DNA from: an uncultured Pseudomonadales bacterium
GTDB taxonomy: Bacteria; Pseudomonadota; Gammaproteobacteria; Pseudomonadales; Balneatricaceae
Length of the DNA stretch: 64,000 nt
NCBI GenBank assembly: GCA_943787595.1
Contig: CALSNA010000001.1
Span: 248,001-312,000, forward strand
Reading direction: 5' to 3'
Both the position numbers and the translations under genes were made by a program. Position 1 is the first letter of the stretch, and each line of letters starts with the position of its first letter. Below are positions 29,810-40,445 of this stretch, piece after piece. The notes under the pieces were generated by a model. It did not search any database. It saw nothing but the letters and a program-made list of their open reading frames with translations, and had not been told where the DNA came from.

Positions 29810-30784
29810 ATGAATTCCCACAAGGTGGATTTAAAAGTGGTAGGCCATGGTTTAATGGCAGGTGCTATGGAGACAAAGTTAGGCTATTGTAATATTTTCT
29901 ATGCGCATCAAATATTGGTTGACATAAAATTTCTTAAATGTTCATCCACGATAATAAAATTATGCAGCTAGCTGATCAAGCGATTATCAGCAATCAGTAG
30001 TTCACAACCCACATGGTTGAACTATTTCGTGCTTCCAGAATGACCAACGCGTGGCCTAATTACATCATATTACATACTGTGCCCAGCACCTGCATCCATG
30101 GACTTATAGATAGAATGCAATATACAGGTCTAATTCGCTTGCTAAAATAAATAGACAATCTGCTCTTTATGGTTCTCCCAAACTAAAAAATCATGAAACC
30201 CTAGGAACAAGCTGGATTATAAGGGAGTGTGCTTTCTATGATCCAACTCAGTTCACAAGAGAGAATGATACTGGGTACTGTTTGGATAAGACGAACTTTG
30301 CTCAGAGGAAATTATGCCACAATATCTGGAACCATAGTTTTATGGTGAGCTTAACAAATAGTTGAACAATATCACCATACGCGATGATTAAACGGATAAT
30401 CGTCCTACTAATAAGCTTTTTGGTCTAAACTGTGCATTTGTACACTGCCCTGATTAAGCAGTTAGCACACCCGGTCATTTTTAAAGTATTTCATTGCTGT
30501 GAATTAGAACGACGACATCATTGTTAATCGGTTCTAGGAGTTGAATGTGTAATATCAGATCTGAGGATAACAGGTAGCACTTGTTTAATTAATATTCCTA
30601 CGCACTATAATTGTGGACTATAGTAAAACTTGCTACCATGCGCGATGAATTACTGAATGATTATAATCCACTTGATAACAGCCAATAAACATTATTTGTA
30701 ATTAAATTTTACAGTCCCCACTGATGTGCAATACGCAGTGCTAAAGTTTTGGCTGACCTTACACTCTGCTTGATGGATAATTTC
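29810..30784. other. Long spacer between divergent gcvT and gcvP, no gcvH visible
   Basis: About 975 bp where an H-protein gene could be expected. I looked for the lipoyl-lysine region (ESVKA) and the GIT.HAQ motif on both strands and found neither. I also see no glycine riboswitch core. The stretch has stops in all frames; about 30180-30345 stays open on the plus strand without a recognisable product. Confidence 0.5.
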
Positions 30785-33664
30785 ATGAACGATACAACAA
30801 GTTTGGCGCAACTATTGCATCAGGATGACTTTGTCTCCCGCCATGTGGCGTCAAATGACAGCACTACACAGTTAATGCTTGACTACTTGCAAGTAGACAG
30901 TATTGGACAATTGCTTGATCAGACAGTACCTGACAACATCCGCCTTGATAAGCCATTGGATTTACCTGCTGGCCAAGCTGAAGCTGATGTCCTGTCACAA
31001 TTACAACAGGTGGCTGGTCAAAATAGTGTTAATAAATCCTACATTGGAATGGGCTACAGTGATACCCGAGTCCCGCAGGTTATCCTTCGCAATGTGCTGG
31101 AAAATCCAGCCTGGTATACAGCTTATACCCCCTACCAAGCGGAAATCTCTCAGGGACGTTTAGAGGCACTGCTCAACTATCAACAAATGGTTATGGACTT
31201 AACTGGCATGGAACTGGCTAATGCATCCTTACTGGATGAGGCCACTGCTGCAGCTGAGGCAATGGCCTTTTGTAAACGGGTTAACCGCAAGCCAAGTACC
31301 ACCTTCTTGGTAGATCGCAATACCCACCCTCAAAACCTTGATGTCATACGCACACGAGCAGAATTTTTTGGCTTCCACGTTGTAGTGGGTGATCCAGCTG
31401 TAGATCTGGATAAGCATGATCTCTTTGGCGTTCTGGTACAGTATCCTGGCAGTGACGGCGACATTTGTGATCTTGGTGCCATTGTTAATGCTGCTCACCA
31501 GCAGCAGGCTTTAGTTGCAGTTGGCGCTGATATTATGAGCTTGGTACTACTGACATCACCCGGGGAACTCGGTGCTGATGTTGTGTTTGGAAACAGTCAG
31601 CGGTTTGGAGTGCCTATGAGCTTTGGTGGTCCGCATGCTGCATTTTTTGCCAGCCGGAACCAGTATAAACGTGCAATGCCTGGTCGCATTATCGGGGTAT
31701 CTGTTGATAGCAGGGGACGACCTGCCCTGCGCATGGCCATGCAAACCCGAGAACAACATATTCGTCGGGAAAAGGCTAATTCCAATATTTGTACAGCCCA
31801 GGCTCTATTGGCTAACATGGCTGCTTTTTACGCTGTTTATCATGGACCTCAACGCCTCAAGGCCATTGCTTGGCGCATTCAATGTCTTACCGCCATATTG
31901 GCCCAAACACTGGCACAGTTAGGTTTTAGATATGTCAACAAGTATTTTTTCGATACCCTAACTCTATTAGTCGATGATCAGCAAGCTATTTATCAACGTG
32001 CTCTGACAGCAGGGTGTAATCTGCGTTTGGTGAACACAGACATGCTTGGGGTTAGCTTGGATGAAACGACCACAGTAGCTGATGTTGAGCAGTTGATCAG
32101 TATATTCAGTGGGCATACTCAAAAGCTTGATTTAATTCGTCTAGACCAGCAAGTACAAAACATAGCACATATACCAACCAAATTGCAGCGCCAGGATGAT
32201 ATCTTGACCCACCCCGTTTTTAACAGTCATCATAGTGAAACGGATATGTTGCGTTACCTTAAAAAGCTAGAAAATAGGGACTTCTCTCTGGTGCATGGTA
32301 TGATTCCATTGGGCTCATGTACCATGAAGCTTAATGCCAGCACTGCAATGGCTGCCATTACCTGGCCTGCATTTGCGAACCTGCATCCCTTTGCTCCGGT
32401 GCCACAAACTGAGGGTTACTTGCGGTTGATTAGGTCCTTAGAAGCTCAGCTTATGGAGATAACTGGCTATGATAAAATATCTATGCAACCCAATTCTGGT
32501 GCCCAAGGTGAGTATGCGGGTCTTTTGTCGATCCGTAAATACCAGCAAAGTCTAGGGCAGGCGCATCGCAATATTTGCCTGATTCCTACGTCCGCTCATG
32601 GTACCAATCCGGCCAGTGCTGCTATGGCGGATATGAAGGTAGTGGTGGTGGCTTGTGATTCTCAAGGTAATATTGATCTTGATGATCTACGTCACCAAGC
32701 TACCAAGCATTCAGATAATCTATCTTGCCTAATGATTACTTACCCCTCCACTCACGGGGTATACGAGGAAACTGCTATTGAAATATGCCAGTTGGTGCAT
32801 GACAATGGTGGCCAGGTCTACATGGACGGCGCTAACATGAATGCTCAGGTTGGCCTTACCAAACCTGCATTGATGGGGGCTGATGTATGTCACTTAAATC
32901 TGCATAAAACCTTTGCTATTCCTCATGGTGGCGGTGGCCCTGGTATGGGGCCCATTGGCGTAAAGATTCACTTGGCACCCTTTCTACCTAACCATCCGGT
33001 GGTTGCCGTGCACGGTGCACAAAACTGCAATGGCGCTGTTGCAGCCGCCCCTTATGGCAGTGCTGGCATCCTCCCTATTTCTTGGGCCTATATTACTTTG
33101 CTGGGCGCGTCAGGACTGCGTCATGCAACCACTATGTCCATCGTCAATGCAAATTATATCTCGGCTCGTTTAAGTGATCATTATCCAATCTTATATCGTG
33201 GCCGTAATAACCGGGTAGCTCATGAATGTATCATTGATATCCGTCCTATTAAAGAACGAACTGGTATCCATGAAGAAGATATTTCCAAACGATTAATGGA
33301 TTACGGTTTCCATGCCCCCACCATGTCATTTCCAGTAGCAGGCACTCTGATGATTGAACCGACTGAATCAGAGCCATTGGCGGAAATTGACCGCTTTTGT
33401 GAGGCTATGATTGCCATCCGAGCAGAGGTAAATAAGATTGAATTAGGTGAATGGGATGCTCAGGACAATCCGCTCAAGCAAGCCCCACATACCATGGCTG
33501 ACTTAGTTGATGAAGACTGGGCACGTTGCTATAGCCGTCATCAGGCTGTATTTCCCACGCCACATGTGCAAGCCAGTAAATTCTGGCCTACGGTTAACCG
33601 CATCGACCATGTTTACGGTGACCGTAACTTGATTTGCTCCTGCCCACCAATCAGTGATTATTGA
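30785..33664 (+). CDS. gcvP: Glycine dehydrogenase (decarboxylating), P protein
   Basis: A PLP enzyme that decarboxylates glycine and passes the aminomethyl group to lipoylated H protein. It is the long, fused form (959 residues). The N-terminal half shows [15 protein letters not shown] and [20 protein letters not shown]. The C-terminal half carries [12 protein letters not shown] and the PLP lysine, about Lys708, in [21 protein letters not shown] 30785 is preferred over GTG 30749 because the product then begins near [15 protein letters not shown], as in homologues. It needs GcvT (present), GcvH (not seen) and a lipoamide dehydrogenase. Confidence 0.96.
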   Translation: MNDTTSLAQLLHQDDFVSRHVASNDSTTQLMLDYLQVDSIGQLLDQTVPDNIRLDKPLDLPAGQAEADVLSQLQQVAGQNSVNKSYIGMGYSDTRVPQVILRNVLENPAWYTAYTPYQAEISQGRLEALLNYQQMVMDLTGMELANASLLDEATAAAEAMAFCKRVNRKPSTTFLVDRNTHPQNLDVIRTRAEFFGFHVVVGDPAVDLDKHDLFGVLVQYPGSDGDICDLGAIVNAAHQQQALVAVGADIMSLVLLTSPGELGADVVFGNSQRFGVPMSFGGPHAAFFASRNQYKRAMPGRIIGVSVDSRGRPALRMAMQTREQHIRREKANSNICTAQALLANMAAFYAVYHGPQRLKAIAWRIQCLTAILAQTLAQLGFRYVNKYFFDTLTLLVDDQQAIYQRALTAGCNLRLVNTDMLGVSLDETTTVADVEQLISIFSGHTQKLDLIRLDQQVQNIAHIPTKLQRQDDILTHPVFNSHHSETDMLRYLKKLENRDFSLVHGMIPLGSCTMKLNASTAMAAITWPAFANLHPFAPVPQTEGYLRLIRSLEAQLMEITGYDKISMQPNSGAQGEYAGLLSIRKYQQSLGQAHRNICLIPTSAHGTNPASAAMADMKVVVVACDSQGNIDLDDLRHQATKHSDNLSCLMITYPSTHGVYEETAIEICQLVHDNGGQVYMDGANMNAQVGLTKPALMGADVCHLNLHKTFAIPHGGGGPGMGPIGVKIHLAPFLPNHPVVAVHGAQNCNGAVAAAPYGSAGILPISWAYITLLGASGLRHATTMSIVNANYISARLSDHYPILYRGRNNRVAHECIIDIRPIKERTGIHEEDISKRLMDYGFHAPTMSFPVAGTLMIEPTESEPLAEIDRFCEAMIAIRAEVNKIELGEWDAQDNPLKQAPHTMADLVDEDWARCYSRHQAVFPTPHVQASKFWPTVNRIDHVYGDRNLICSCPPISDY

Positions 33665-33674
33665 TCATAACTAT

Positions 33675-33694
33675 TGGCCATAGAGATATGGCCA
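33675..33694. terminator. Hairpin 10 bp after gcvP
   Basis: Arms TGGCCATA (33675-33682) and TATGGCCA (33687-33694) around the tetraloop GAGA form a compact 8-bp stem right after the gcvP stop. There is no following T-run, so termination or 3'-end stabilisation is inferred from position only. Confidence 0.45.
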
Positions 33695-33776
33695 GTAAAA
33701 ATACTCTAATCAATCCTAAAGATTGGCCTACGACTTCTCACATTCTTGGCTCAATAAGTTAAAGGGAGTGTTTAAA

Positions 33777-33804
33777 ACAGACACCATAGCATATGGTGTC
33801 CTGT
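33777..33804. repeat. Strong inverted repeat downstream of gcvP
   Basis: ACAGACACCATA (33777-33788) pairs with TATGGTGTCCTGT (33792-33804) with a three-base loop and one bulged C. The core is nine perfect pairs. It may be a second terminator, or an end of a decayed mobile element, since poorly coding DNA begins here. Confidence 0.5.
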
Positions 33805-33972
33805 CAATTCATTGACCTTTATCTTTGCAGCAACGCAAATCCTGGTTATGAATAACGTCTCAAATCACGTATTAAAGAACAGGTGATGAGAGAGCAGTGA
33901 CTGAGAGCTTTAATAAAAAGAATAAAAAAAATGACCTCATCGGTTACAGTCTCACTCTTGCCGAGTAGTCAT

Positions 33973-34530
33973 TTAGGTGCAGGCTAAGCCAGATCTGACC
34001 ATTTCCAGCATGGGTAGCCCTGTAGTATACCTGAAAAAAATTTTAGTACGGAGCGTTTTTGAGAACATTAAACCACATTGAATTTGCATTATCTCAAAAG
34101 AAGGTCGCCGCACTATACATCTGTCATGGGCTCTTGCTGAACTTATCGACAGAGCTACCTTCTCGAAGTGCTTCACGAAAATTCGCCTGATCGCTTTCCA
34201 GCTTTTAGGAAGAGCCACACAGCGATGTGTCTGAAAGTTGAGGAAATACTCACACTGATAGAAAATGACCTGCCCAGTGGTTTTGTTGTCATGGCAGACA
34301 ATGGTGCTACGTTGACCCGAGAGAACCGAATTACGTTTGATCCTCTTGCTGATAGCTTCACACAAAGTAAAGTCGCAAACACCTTCAGTGGTGATTGGGT
34401 AGTCCATCCGATAAAGGATGATTTGCAAAAGTGTACGCAGAATCTCTTGGAGATGTTTAAGATGTTTGCCAAGATACAAACTCAGTGAGTTGATAAAGCG
34501 ACGGCTTAATCTACAGTTTGTTAAATTCAA
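33973..34530 (-). other. Unrecognised open stretch, possible gene relic
   Basis: A 185-codon minus-strand frame overlaps a 106-codon plus-strand frame (34168-34488); only one can be real, and perhaps neither. Neither product matches a family I know, and neither start has a ribosome binding site. The plus-strand product (with FVVMADNGATLTRE and DWVVHPIKDDLQK) has the more protein-like composition. It lies in a 1150-bp stretch between gcvP and the MFS gene. A decayed transposase or phage gene is possible but not shown. Confidence 0.25.
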
Positions 34531-34815
34531 TATTTAATACTTATGCAATAATTATTCATGGTGTAAATTTTATGCTAACTTCTGCTATATTTTTGATATC
34601 GTATCGGTGCAATGGACAGCAATTCAACGGCTTGGTTAGGATAATAGTAGGTTGCACACAAGTTACTGTGTTGTGACGCATCTCCCCATAGGTCAGTCGA
34701 CCTTAGGGTGATTCAATTTACATTATCCACATTGGTTTGTAATGAATATTGGTCACTGCATGAGTATGCCACACTGTGAGACTAACCCTAGACTATACCG
34801 TTCGGTGATGCATAA
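34531..34815. other. Leader region of the MFS transporter gene
   Basis: About 285 bp, AT-rich, without a gene. No clear Shine-Dalgarno sequence precedes the TTG start of the transporter; upstream ATG and GTG codons close by (34806-34810) are out of frame. Confidence 0.4.
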
Positions 34816-36879
34816 TTGCGTACTATAAAACAATTCCTGCCTTTGTTTGTCAGTTGTTTCCTGCTACTTATGGGTAACGGCCTGATGTTTATCATCGTGC
34901 CAGTGCGAATGAATATTGCAGGATTACCGACCGATACTATTGGGCTAGTCATTTCCTTATATTTCCTAGGCCTTCTAGTGGGCGCTCTCTATGGTAGGCA
35001 TTTGATTGCTCGGGTTGGCCACATCCGAGTTTTTGCTGCCTGTGCTGCCCTGGCGACAGCCAGTACTATGCTGCATACCCTTTGGAGTGATACTCTGCTA
35101 TGGGGTGTGTTAAGAGCTATAGTTGGTTTTTGTAATGCTATCTTGTTTATAACCATGGAAAGCTGGCTTAGTGAAAGCTCAACCAGTGCTAACCGGGGAA
35201 AGGTGCTTGGGTCTTATCAGTTTGTCATCTACTTGGGTTTGGCAAGTGGTCAGATGCTGATGAATGTGTCCAATCTGGATAGCCCTAATCTGTTTATCAT
35301 TGCCAGTATGTTACTGTGCTTATGTATGATTCCAATCTTAATGAGCCGTTCTGGGGGACCGCGTTTGACTGAGCAGGAAACTATGCCATTTAAGCGCCTC
35401 TATCAAACCTCGCCCCTTGGGGTTGTTGGTTGTCTTATGGCTGGTATCACGCTCAGTGCTTTTTACAACATGGGTGCTGTATACGCTGCCAAAATCGGGT
35501 TGAACACCACGCAGATATCATTATTTATGGGTGCTGCTATGATTGGTGGACTTATATTACAATTTCCCGTAGGAAAATTATCTGATCGATTTGACCGTCG
35601 TACGGTGCTAGTGATCACACTGTTATCCAGTTGTTTGTTAGCTGTTATTTTACCATTACTAGCAGAACACCAGCAATTTTATTTGATGCTGATCTGTAGT
35701 GCCCTTATTAGTGGCACACTTGCTTGCATTTATCCCATTGCTCTCGCTGATGCATTTGACCGTCTAAAAACCAGTGAGATGGTGGCTGCGAGTGGTAGTT
35801 TGGTTTTGGCCTATGCCATCGGTGGTATCTTGGGACCTTATAGTGCTTCGATCCTGATGGAAAAATTGGGTCCTAGTGCACTATTTGGCTATTTATCAAT
35901 CACTAGCCTGTTATTGATTAGTTTCATCATGTACCGCATGAGCAAGCGTGCTGCGGTACCAGAAGCGCTTCAGGAAAGCTTTGTTATGCAAGGAGTTTCT
36001 CCTATGGTCACCGAACTTGATCCTCGTACAGATTACCATGAAGTTTTCAGCTTCAGTACTACTGCTGAAACTGCCATAGTCCTAGTTGAGGAAAACCCTG
36101 AAAATGCTGTTGAAATTGCTACTAATGTGGCACTGAGCCAGCCAGAATGTGCAGTAGAGATTGCTCGCGCCATAGGATTTTATTTTCCTGATTTAGCCCA
36201 GGAGTTGGCTCAATCAATGGTTCAGACCTTGCCAGAATATCATATTCAGCTATTAGCAGTGTTGTCCGAGTCATCTCCAACAGCAGCTCCTTTTTTGGGA
36301 CGTATGGCAGCTCAGCGTGTATTGGAGCTTTCAGGCAGTTCCATTGAGATTGAGCATAGGCTACTGCATCTAGCTCATGAATGGGTGGATAAGGCACCTC
36401 AAAAAGCAGCTGATATTGTTGCAACTATTAGCCAGATAGTGACTGAGCCTACTGCTGAATTTGTTACCAAAATGATATCGCTTGCTGTCGCAGCAGCACC
36501 TGATCAACGTATTGATGTGGCTACTGCCATGGCTAATGCCGCGCCTGATGCCAGTCTGGAGGTGGCCACTACCATTGCTGTCACCATTGCCAATAGTCCT
36601 GAAGATGAATTGCATACTTTCTTGGCCCAGGAATCTGATGCCAGTTATCCAGGTGAAGGGGTAGAGTTGGTTGTTAATATGGCCCAGGCTAATCCTGACC
36701 GTGCAGTGGATATTGCTGTAGCAGTAGTGGGAATATTACCCCAAGAAGCGTCTAATGTAGCAGAATCAGTAGTCCAAACAAACCCAGAGCAAGCTGAAAG
36801 ACTGGTGGAAACTATTACTGAAGTGGTTCCTGAATTGGCTGATGAAGTGGCTTTAGTAGTAGCCGGTCTATCTGATTAA
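34816..36879 (+). CDS. MFS transporter (YcaD-like) with a long C-terminal helical-repeat tail
   Basis: Residues 1-385 form a major facilitator with about 12 membrane segments, resembling the YcaD/UMF1-like group: VPVRMNIAGLPTDTIGLVIS, the loop motif YGRHLIARVGHIRVF, and GKLSDRFDRRTVLV between segments 8 and 9. The substrate is unknown. Residues about 400-687 are an added, probably cytoplasmic, tail of irregular helical repeats around P-E/D-x-A-x-x-I/V-A (ENPENAVEIATNVA, QPECAVEIARAI, NPDRAVDIAVAVV, NPEQAERLVETI). The whole frame is open, so this is one polypeptide. A TTG start is used, since no in-frame ATG precedes the first membrane helix. I do not recognise the tail. Confidence 0.8.
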   Translation: MRTIKQFLPLFVSCFLLLMGNGLMFIIVPVRMNIAGLPTDTIGLVISLYFLGLLVGALYGRHLIARVGHIRVFAACAALATASTMLHTLWSDTLLWGVLRAIVGFCNAILFITMESWLSESSTSANRGKVLGSYQFVIYLGLASGQMLMNVSNLDSPNLFIIASMLLCLCMIPILMSRSGGPRLTEQETMPFKRLYQTSPLGVVGCLMAGITLSAFYNMGAVYAAKIGLNTTQISLFMGAAMIGGLILQFPVGKLSDRFDRRTVLVITLLSSCLLAVILPLLAEHQQFYLMLICSALISGTLACIYPIALADAFDRLKTSEMVAASGSLVLAYAIGGILGPYSASILMEKLGPSALFGYLSITSLLLISFIMYRMSKRAAVPEALQESFVMQGVSPMVTELDPRTDYHEVFSFSTTAETAIVLVEENPENAVEIATNVALSQPECAVEIARAIGFYFPDLAQELAQSMVQTLPEYHIQLLAVLSESSPTAAPFLGRMAAQRVLELSGSSIEIEHRLLHLAHEWVDKAPQKAADIVATISQIVTEPTAEFVTKMISLAVAAAPDQRIDVATAMANAAPDASLEVATTIAVTIANSPEDELHTFLAQESDASYPGEGVELVVNMAQANPDRAVDIAVAVVGILPQEASNVAESVVQTNPEQAERLVETITEVVPELADEVALVVAGLSD

Positions 36880-37750
36880 GTGACAATTTTGCGTAATAAT
36901 GTTTTTGTTGAGTCACAGTCTATAACATAGAAAACTTAAGTCACGAGCTTGTTATTTAGATTTATGGTTATACTCCTACAGCTGGATAAGCTTTATTTTA
37001 ATAAACGCAAATTTTTGCACCTAATGCTTTAACCATGTAGTGGAAGCTGCCACATACATGTAATGTGTTTTTGATGAAACCACCGGTTTTTTTCGTTGAC
37101 TTTTACGGTTATATAAATTGTCTAACTATGTATAAAATTTCTTCGCAACAGATATGGCTGGCGCATTGTAGTCTTTCATGGTTCATATGCCCCAAAAATA
37201 CTGCACTAACATCACAGTACACTTGTGTCTGAATGGCCTTTGCTAAAACTATTGCTTCTTAATGGGAGTAAATTCAGGGTGGTAAAGGCGCAAACCATTT
37301 CAAGCTCATTATTCAATCATGTCCGTACGTTGATCAAAGCAGGCAGGGCCCATGGCTACAACTGTAGGTCATACAGAAACTAACCATTGGATTAGCCACG
37401 CATAAGATACACCTGCCTTACAAACCCACTTGCATCCAGATACACAATGGTTCGACTTTCTGACTTATCGCGAGTCATATCAGAGGTCATTCTTAGTCAG
37501 TGAAGCAGAGCGCTTATAGGCACATCAAATGTAAGGTTACACTTCTCTGTTGTGGCGAACACTTTTTGTCGAAATGTTATCAGGTACGTCATACCACAGA
37601 TTATAGCCTAACCTACTGTTTTATCATGATTGGCAGACGTCATGTCTAAATCCTTTTCCTGGAACTTCAAGGTAACCTATTCTCAAGTTACACAGTATGA
37701 GATTGTATTTAATCTATATGTTGATAAAACTGTCATGTACTGATGGATAT
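36880..37750. other. Non-coding spacer between convergent MFS and dgt genes
   Basis: About 870 bp with no supportable gene on either strand. Because the flanking genes converge, no promoter is needed here, which makes the length notable. It is probably eroded DNA, though I could not recognise what it once encoded. Confidence 0.55.
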
Positions 37751-39091
37751 TTAAACGCTGCCCATGTGACCGCTGATCTGCCTGGCTAAAGTAACTGCAT
37801 ATTGGTCAGTCATACCCCCAATAAAGTCCATAGTACGGCATAGCGCTTCGTAGGGCGTAACGTTGCCATAGGGTCGGTGTGGTCCCATCAGTGCTAGGCT
37901 TTTTTCCGCTTTAAACGAAATGGGGTCACCAAAACTGACTTCCAGAGCTGCATTAACAAAGCAATCCAACAACTTTTCTAAGACAGAATAAGCACTCATT
38001 TCTACCCTAATCCTTGCTTGGGTGTTGAAAATCCGATTACGTGCTAATGATTTAGCGGCCGAAACAATCTGGTATGTATTGGTATCGCAGTGACTAATCA
38101 GGTCCCCAGCCAAACGACCCTCAAGTAATAGTTGCTCTTGCTTGATAAAAGCATTGGTAACAGCAGTTACTAAATGATCAATTACTTTACCTCGTAATAG
38201 CGTTAGGCGTCTGGTAGCATAGTTTGCATCTACCAGTTGAGTTCGGTTTGGCAATGTTGTATCGCGAATTATTGGGGCTAATAATTCCAATACCTCTTGT
38301 TCTTCAAGAATGCCCAGTTCCACACCATCTTCTAGGTCTATAATGGCGTAACAGATATCATCTGCAGCCTCCACTAAATATACTAGTGGATGACGACACC
38401 ATTCATGATCTTCCAGTTGCAGTAGCCCCAACCGGTCAGCTATTTGTACCAACACAGCCTGTTCTGCCTGTAAGCAGCCAAATTTCTGTTGACTGGCAAA
38501 ATGTCTGGAACTGGATAGCCAAGGATACTTGATAAAACTGCCAAGGGTAGCATAGGTAAGGCGCATGCCACCATTAAACTGGTTGTACTCAAGTTGTGTA
38601 AGAATACGCAGTCCTTGGGCGTTACCTTCGAACCCAGTCAGATCTTGCTGTTGTTCGCTAGTGAGTTTGGAGAGCTTACCCTGGTCTTTGAATTCGGTAT
38701 ACCAGTGACGTATGGCAGACTCACCAAAATGCCCAAATGGTGGGTTGCCAATATCATGAGCCAGACAAGCTGACTGCACTATGGCACCTACATCATGGGC
38801 TTCAATCCAGTTGGGCCAACCAACACGCCGTTGCAGGTGCTGACCGACCCGAATACCCAGGCTACGACCAACACTACTAACTTCAAGACTATGGGTCAAA
38901 CGGTTATGCACATAGTCATTGGGAGAGAGTGAATGGACTTGAGTCTTGTAACCCAAACGTCGGAATGCAGTGGAAAAAATTAGCCTGTCGTAGTCCTTAT
39001 GAAACGGTGTGCGTCCTGGATCTTGCTGATCTCTTTTTGGTTCACCAAATCGCTGATCATCCAGTAAAGTAGACCATTTCATGGTTGCCAT
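37751..39091 (-). CDS. dgt: Deoxyguanosinetriphosphate triphosphohydrolase-like protein
   Basis: An HD-domain phosphohydrolase that removes triphosphate from dNTPs. Metal ligands: His in VHNRLTHSLEVSSVGRSLG, the HD pair in CLAHDIGNPPFGHFGE, and a later Asp in EAADDICYAIIDLEDG. The N-terminal DPGRTPFHKDYDRLIFSTAFRRLGYKTQV is also conserved. The message reads GGAGAG five bases ahead of ATG 39091, so this start is chosen over an in-frame TTG upstream. At 446 residues it fits the dGTPase type 2 subfamily. Exact nucleotide preference cannot be read from sequence. Confidence 0.93.
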   Translation of the reverse strand: MATMKWSTLLDDQRFGEPKRDQQDPGRTPFHKDYDRLIFSTAFRRLGYKTQVHSLSPNDYVHNRLTHSLEVSSVGRSLGIRVGQHLQRRVGWPNWIEAHDVGAIVQSACLAHDIGNPPFGHFGESAIRHWYTEFKDQGKLSKLTSEQQQDLTGFEGNAQGLRILTQLEYNQFNGGMRLTYATLGSFIKYPWLSSSRHFASQQKFGCLQAEQAVLVQIADRLGLLQLEDHEWCRHPLVYLVEAADDICYAIIDLEDGVELGILEEQEVLELLAPIIRDTTLPNRTQLVDANYATRRLTLLRGKVIDHLVTAVTNAFIKQEQLLLEGRLAGDLISHCDTNTYQIVSAAKSLARNRIFNTQARIRVEMSAYSVLEKLLDCFVNAALEVSFGDPISFKAEKSLALMGPHRPYGNVTPYEALCRTMDFIGGMTDQYAVTLARQISGHMGSV

Positions 39092-39143
39092 TGTGCTCTC
39101 CAATCAATACGATTAGTTTGTATGGGTAATCATTCCGGTATTG

Positions 39144-39545
39144 CTACTCCAATGTGATTACATCTTTGACTTGTGTGAGTATAGTGTTACCAATTCCTTT
39201 AACTTCAACTAAGTCATCCACTGAGGTAAAGTTGCCATAAGCTTCCCGGTAAGCCACAATTGCTTTGGCCTTATGAATGCCACTTCCTTGCAAAGCATGG
39301 GCTATTTGGGTGACTGTTGACGTATTAATATTAATTTTGAGCGGCTTCTTAAGTGTTAGTGTTGTAACCTTAGTGGTTGCTATTGGGGGTGTGGGTAATG
39401 CTTGGATATTCTGTTGTCCAGATGGGGAACTGAATTCAGAACCAACCACAGCTGCCGTACTTTCAGCTTTTGGGGCAGCAGCAAATAACCAGAAGGAAAG
39501 GCAGCCAAGCATTGTACTAAACAGTAGTTGATGGATTACCTGCAT
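39144..39545 (-). CDS. ComEA-like helix-hairpin-helix protein
   Basis: A 133-residue protein with an N-terminal hydrophobic segment (signal peptide or anchor, about residues 5-25), a low-complexity linker and a C-terminal ComEA-type double helix-hairpin-helix domain. The latter has the family marks ININTSTVTQIAHALQG, KAKAIVAYREAYGNFTSVDDL and VKGIGNTIL. Such domains bind DNA non-specifically; ComEA is the periplasmic DNA receptor of natural transformation. Small single-domain versions are common in gammaproteobacteria and are not always competence genes. ATG 39545 is set by GGAG just upstream. It lies 52 bp after dgt. Confidence 0.85.
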   Translation of the reverse strand: MQVIHQLLFSTMLGCLSFWLFAAAPKAESTAAVVGSEFSSPSGQQNIQALPTPPIATTKVTTLTLKKPLKININTSTVTQIAHALQGSGIHKAKAIVAYREAYGNFTSVDDLVEVKGIGNTILTQVKDVITLE

Positions 39546-39732
39546 GATTTTCTCCATAGATAATGCCAGTCTATTTGGAGTCTGCCAAGCTATATATGAG
39601 GTAAAGCCCATATATGCTGCAAACCGCACGCATACCCTGACCTTTGTTGTCTTTTAATGCGTCACTGGCTGAATTAATGTTTATGGGCTGGTGCCCATGA
39701 GAAAACTAGCACAAATCTTGTTTTTGGGAACT

Positions 39733-40443
39733 TCAGTGTCCATTTGGACAGTTTAATTCTTCTTCAATTAGACTTAAAGCTTGTAATGGATCATCAGCCC
39801 CGGTAATAGGACGACCGATTACCAGATAGTCACTACCGGCTGCTTGTGCTGCTGCTGGTGACATAATTCTTTTTTGATCATCACAGATGGTTCTGGTCTG
39901 GCGGATACCGGGTGTAACCAACCTGAACCTAGAACTCAGTTGACGTCGTAACAAAGGTGTTTCTTGGGCTGAACAGACCACACCATCCAGTCCCGCCTGA
40001 TAAGTTAACTGAGCCAATTCAACTACCCACTCAGTTGTAGTTCGGTAAATGCCAATCTGCTGTAATTGCTTAGTATCCATACTGGTAAGCACAGTTACAC
40101 CAATTAGTAACGGCTGGTGACTGCATTGCTGTAATGCATGGTAGGCAGCTTGCATCATCATCAACCCGCCACTGGCATGTACATTGACCATCCATACTCC
40201 AAGTTCAGCGGCTGCTGTCACCGCCTTGGCTACCGTGTTGGGAATATCATGGAATTTAAGATCTAGGAAGATCTCGAAACCTTGCCTTTGTAGCTGCTGA
40301 ACCAATTTTGGCCCTGCACAGGTGAATAGTTGTTTGCCAACCTTGAGACGGCAACGACTGGGATCAAGTCGTTCAGCCATGGCTAGGGCCTTGTCGCCAT
40401 GATCATAGTCAAGAGCAACGATAATACCTATTGTGGAGGTCAA
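39733..40443 (-). CDS. pyrF: Orotidine 5'-phosphate decarboxylase
   Basis: The last step of UMP synthesis. The active-site cluster K-D-K-D appears as [10 protein letters not shown] and [28 protein letters not shown] lies at the N-terminus, and the phosphate-binding end is [16 protein letters not shown]. The 236-residue length is normal. It lies just after the decayed lapB on the minus strand; its ATG is only 2 bp beyond the old lapB stop, so it depends on lapA-lapB transcription or on a promoter within the pseudogene. Confidence 0.97.
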   Translation of the reverse strand: MTSTIGIIVALDYDHGDKALAMAERLDPSRCRLKVGKQLFTCAGPKLVQQLQRQGFEIFLDLKFHDIPNTVAKAVTAAAELGVWMVNVHASGGLMMMQAAYHALQQCSHQPLLIGVTVLTSMDTKQLQQIGIYRTTTEWVVELAQLTYQAGLDGVVCSAQETPLLRRQLSSRFRLVTPGIRQTRTICDDQKRIMSPAAAQAAGSDYLVIGRPITGADDPLQALSLIEEELNCPNGH

Positions 40444-40445
40444 AC

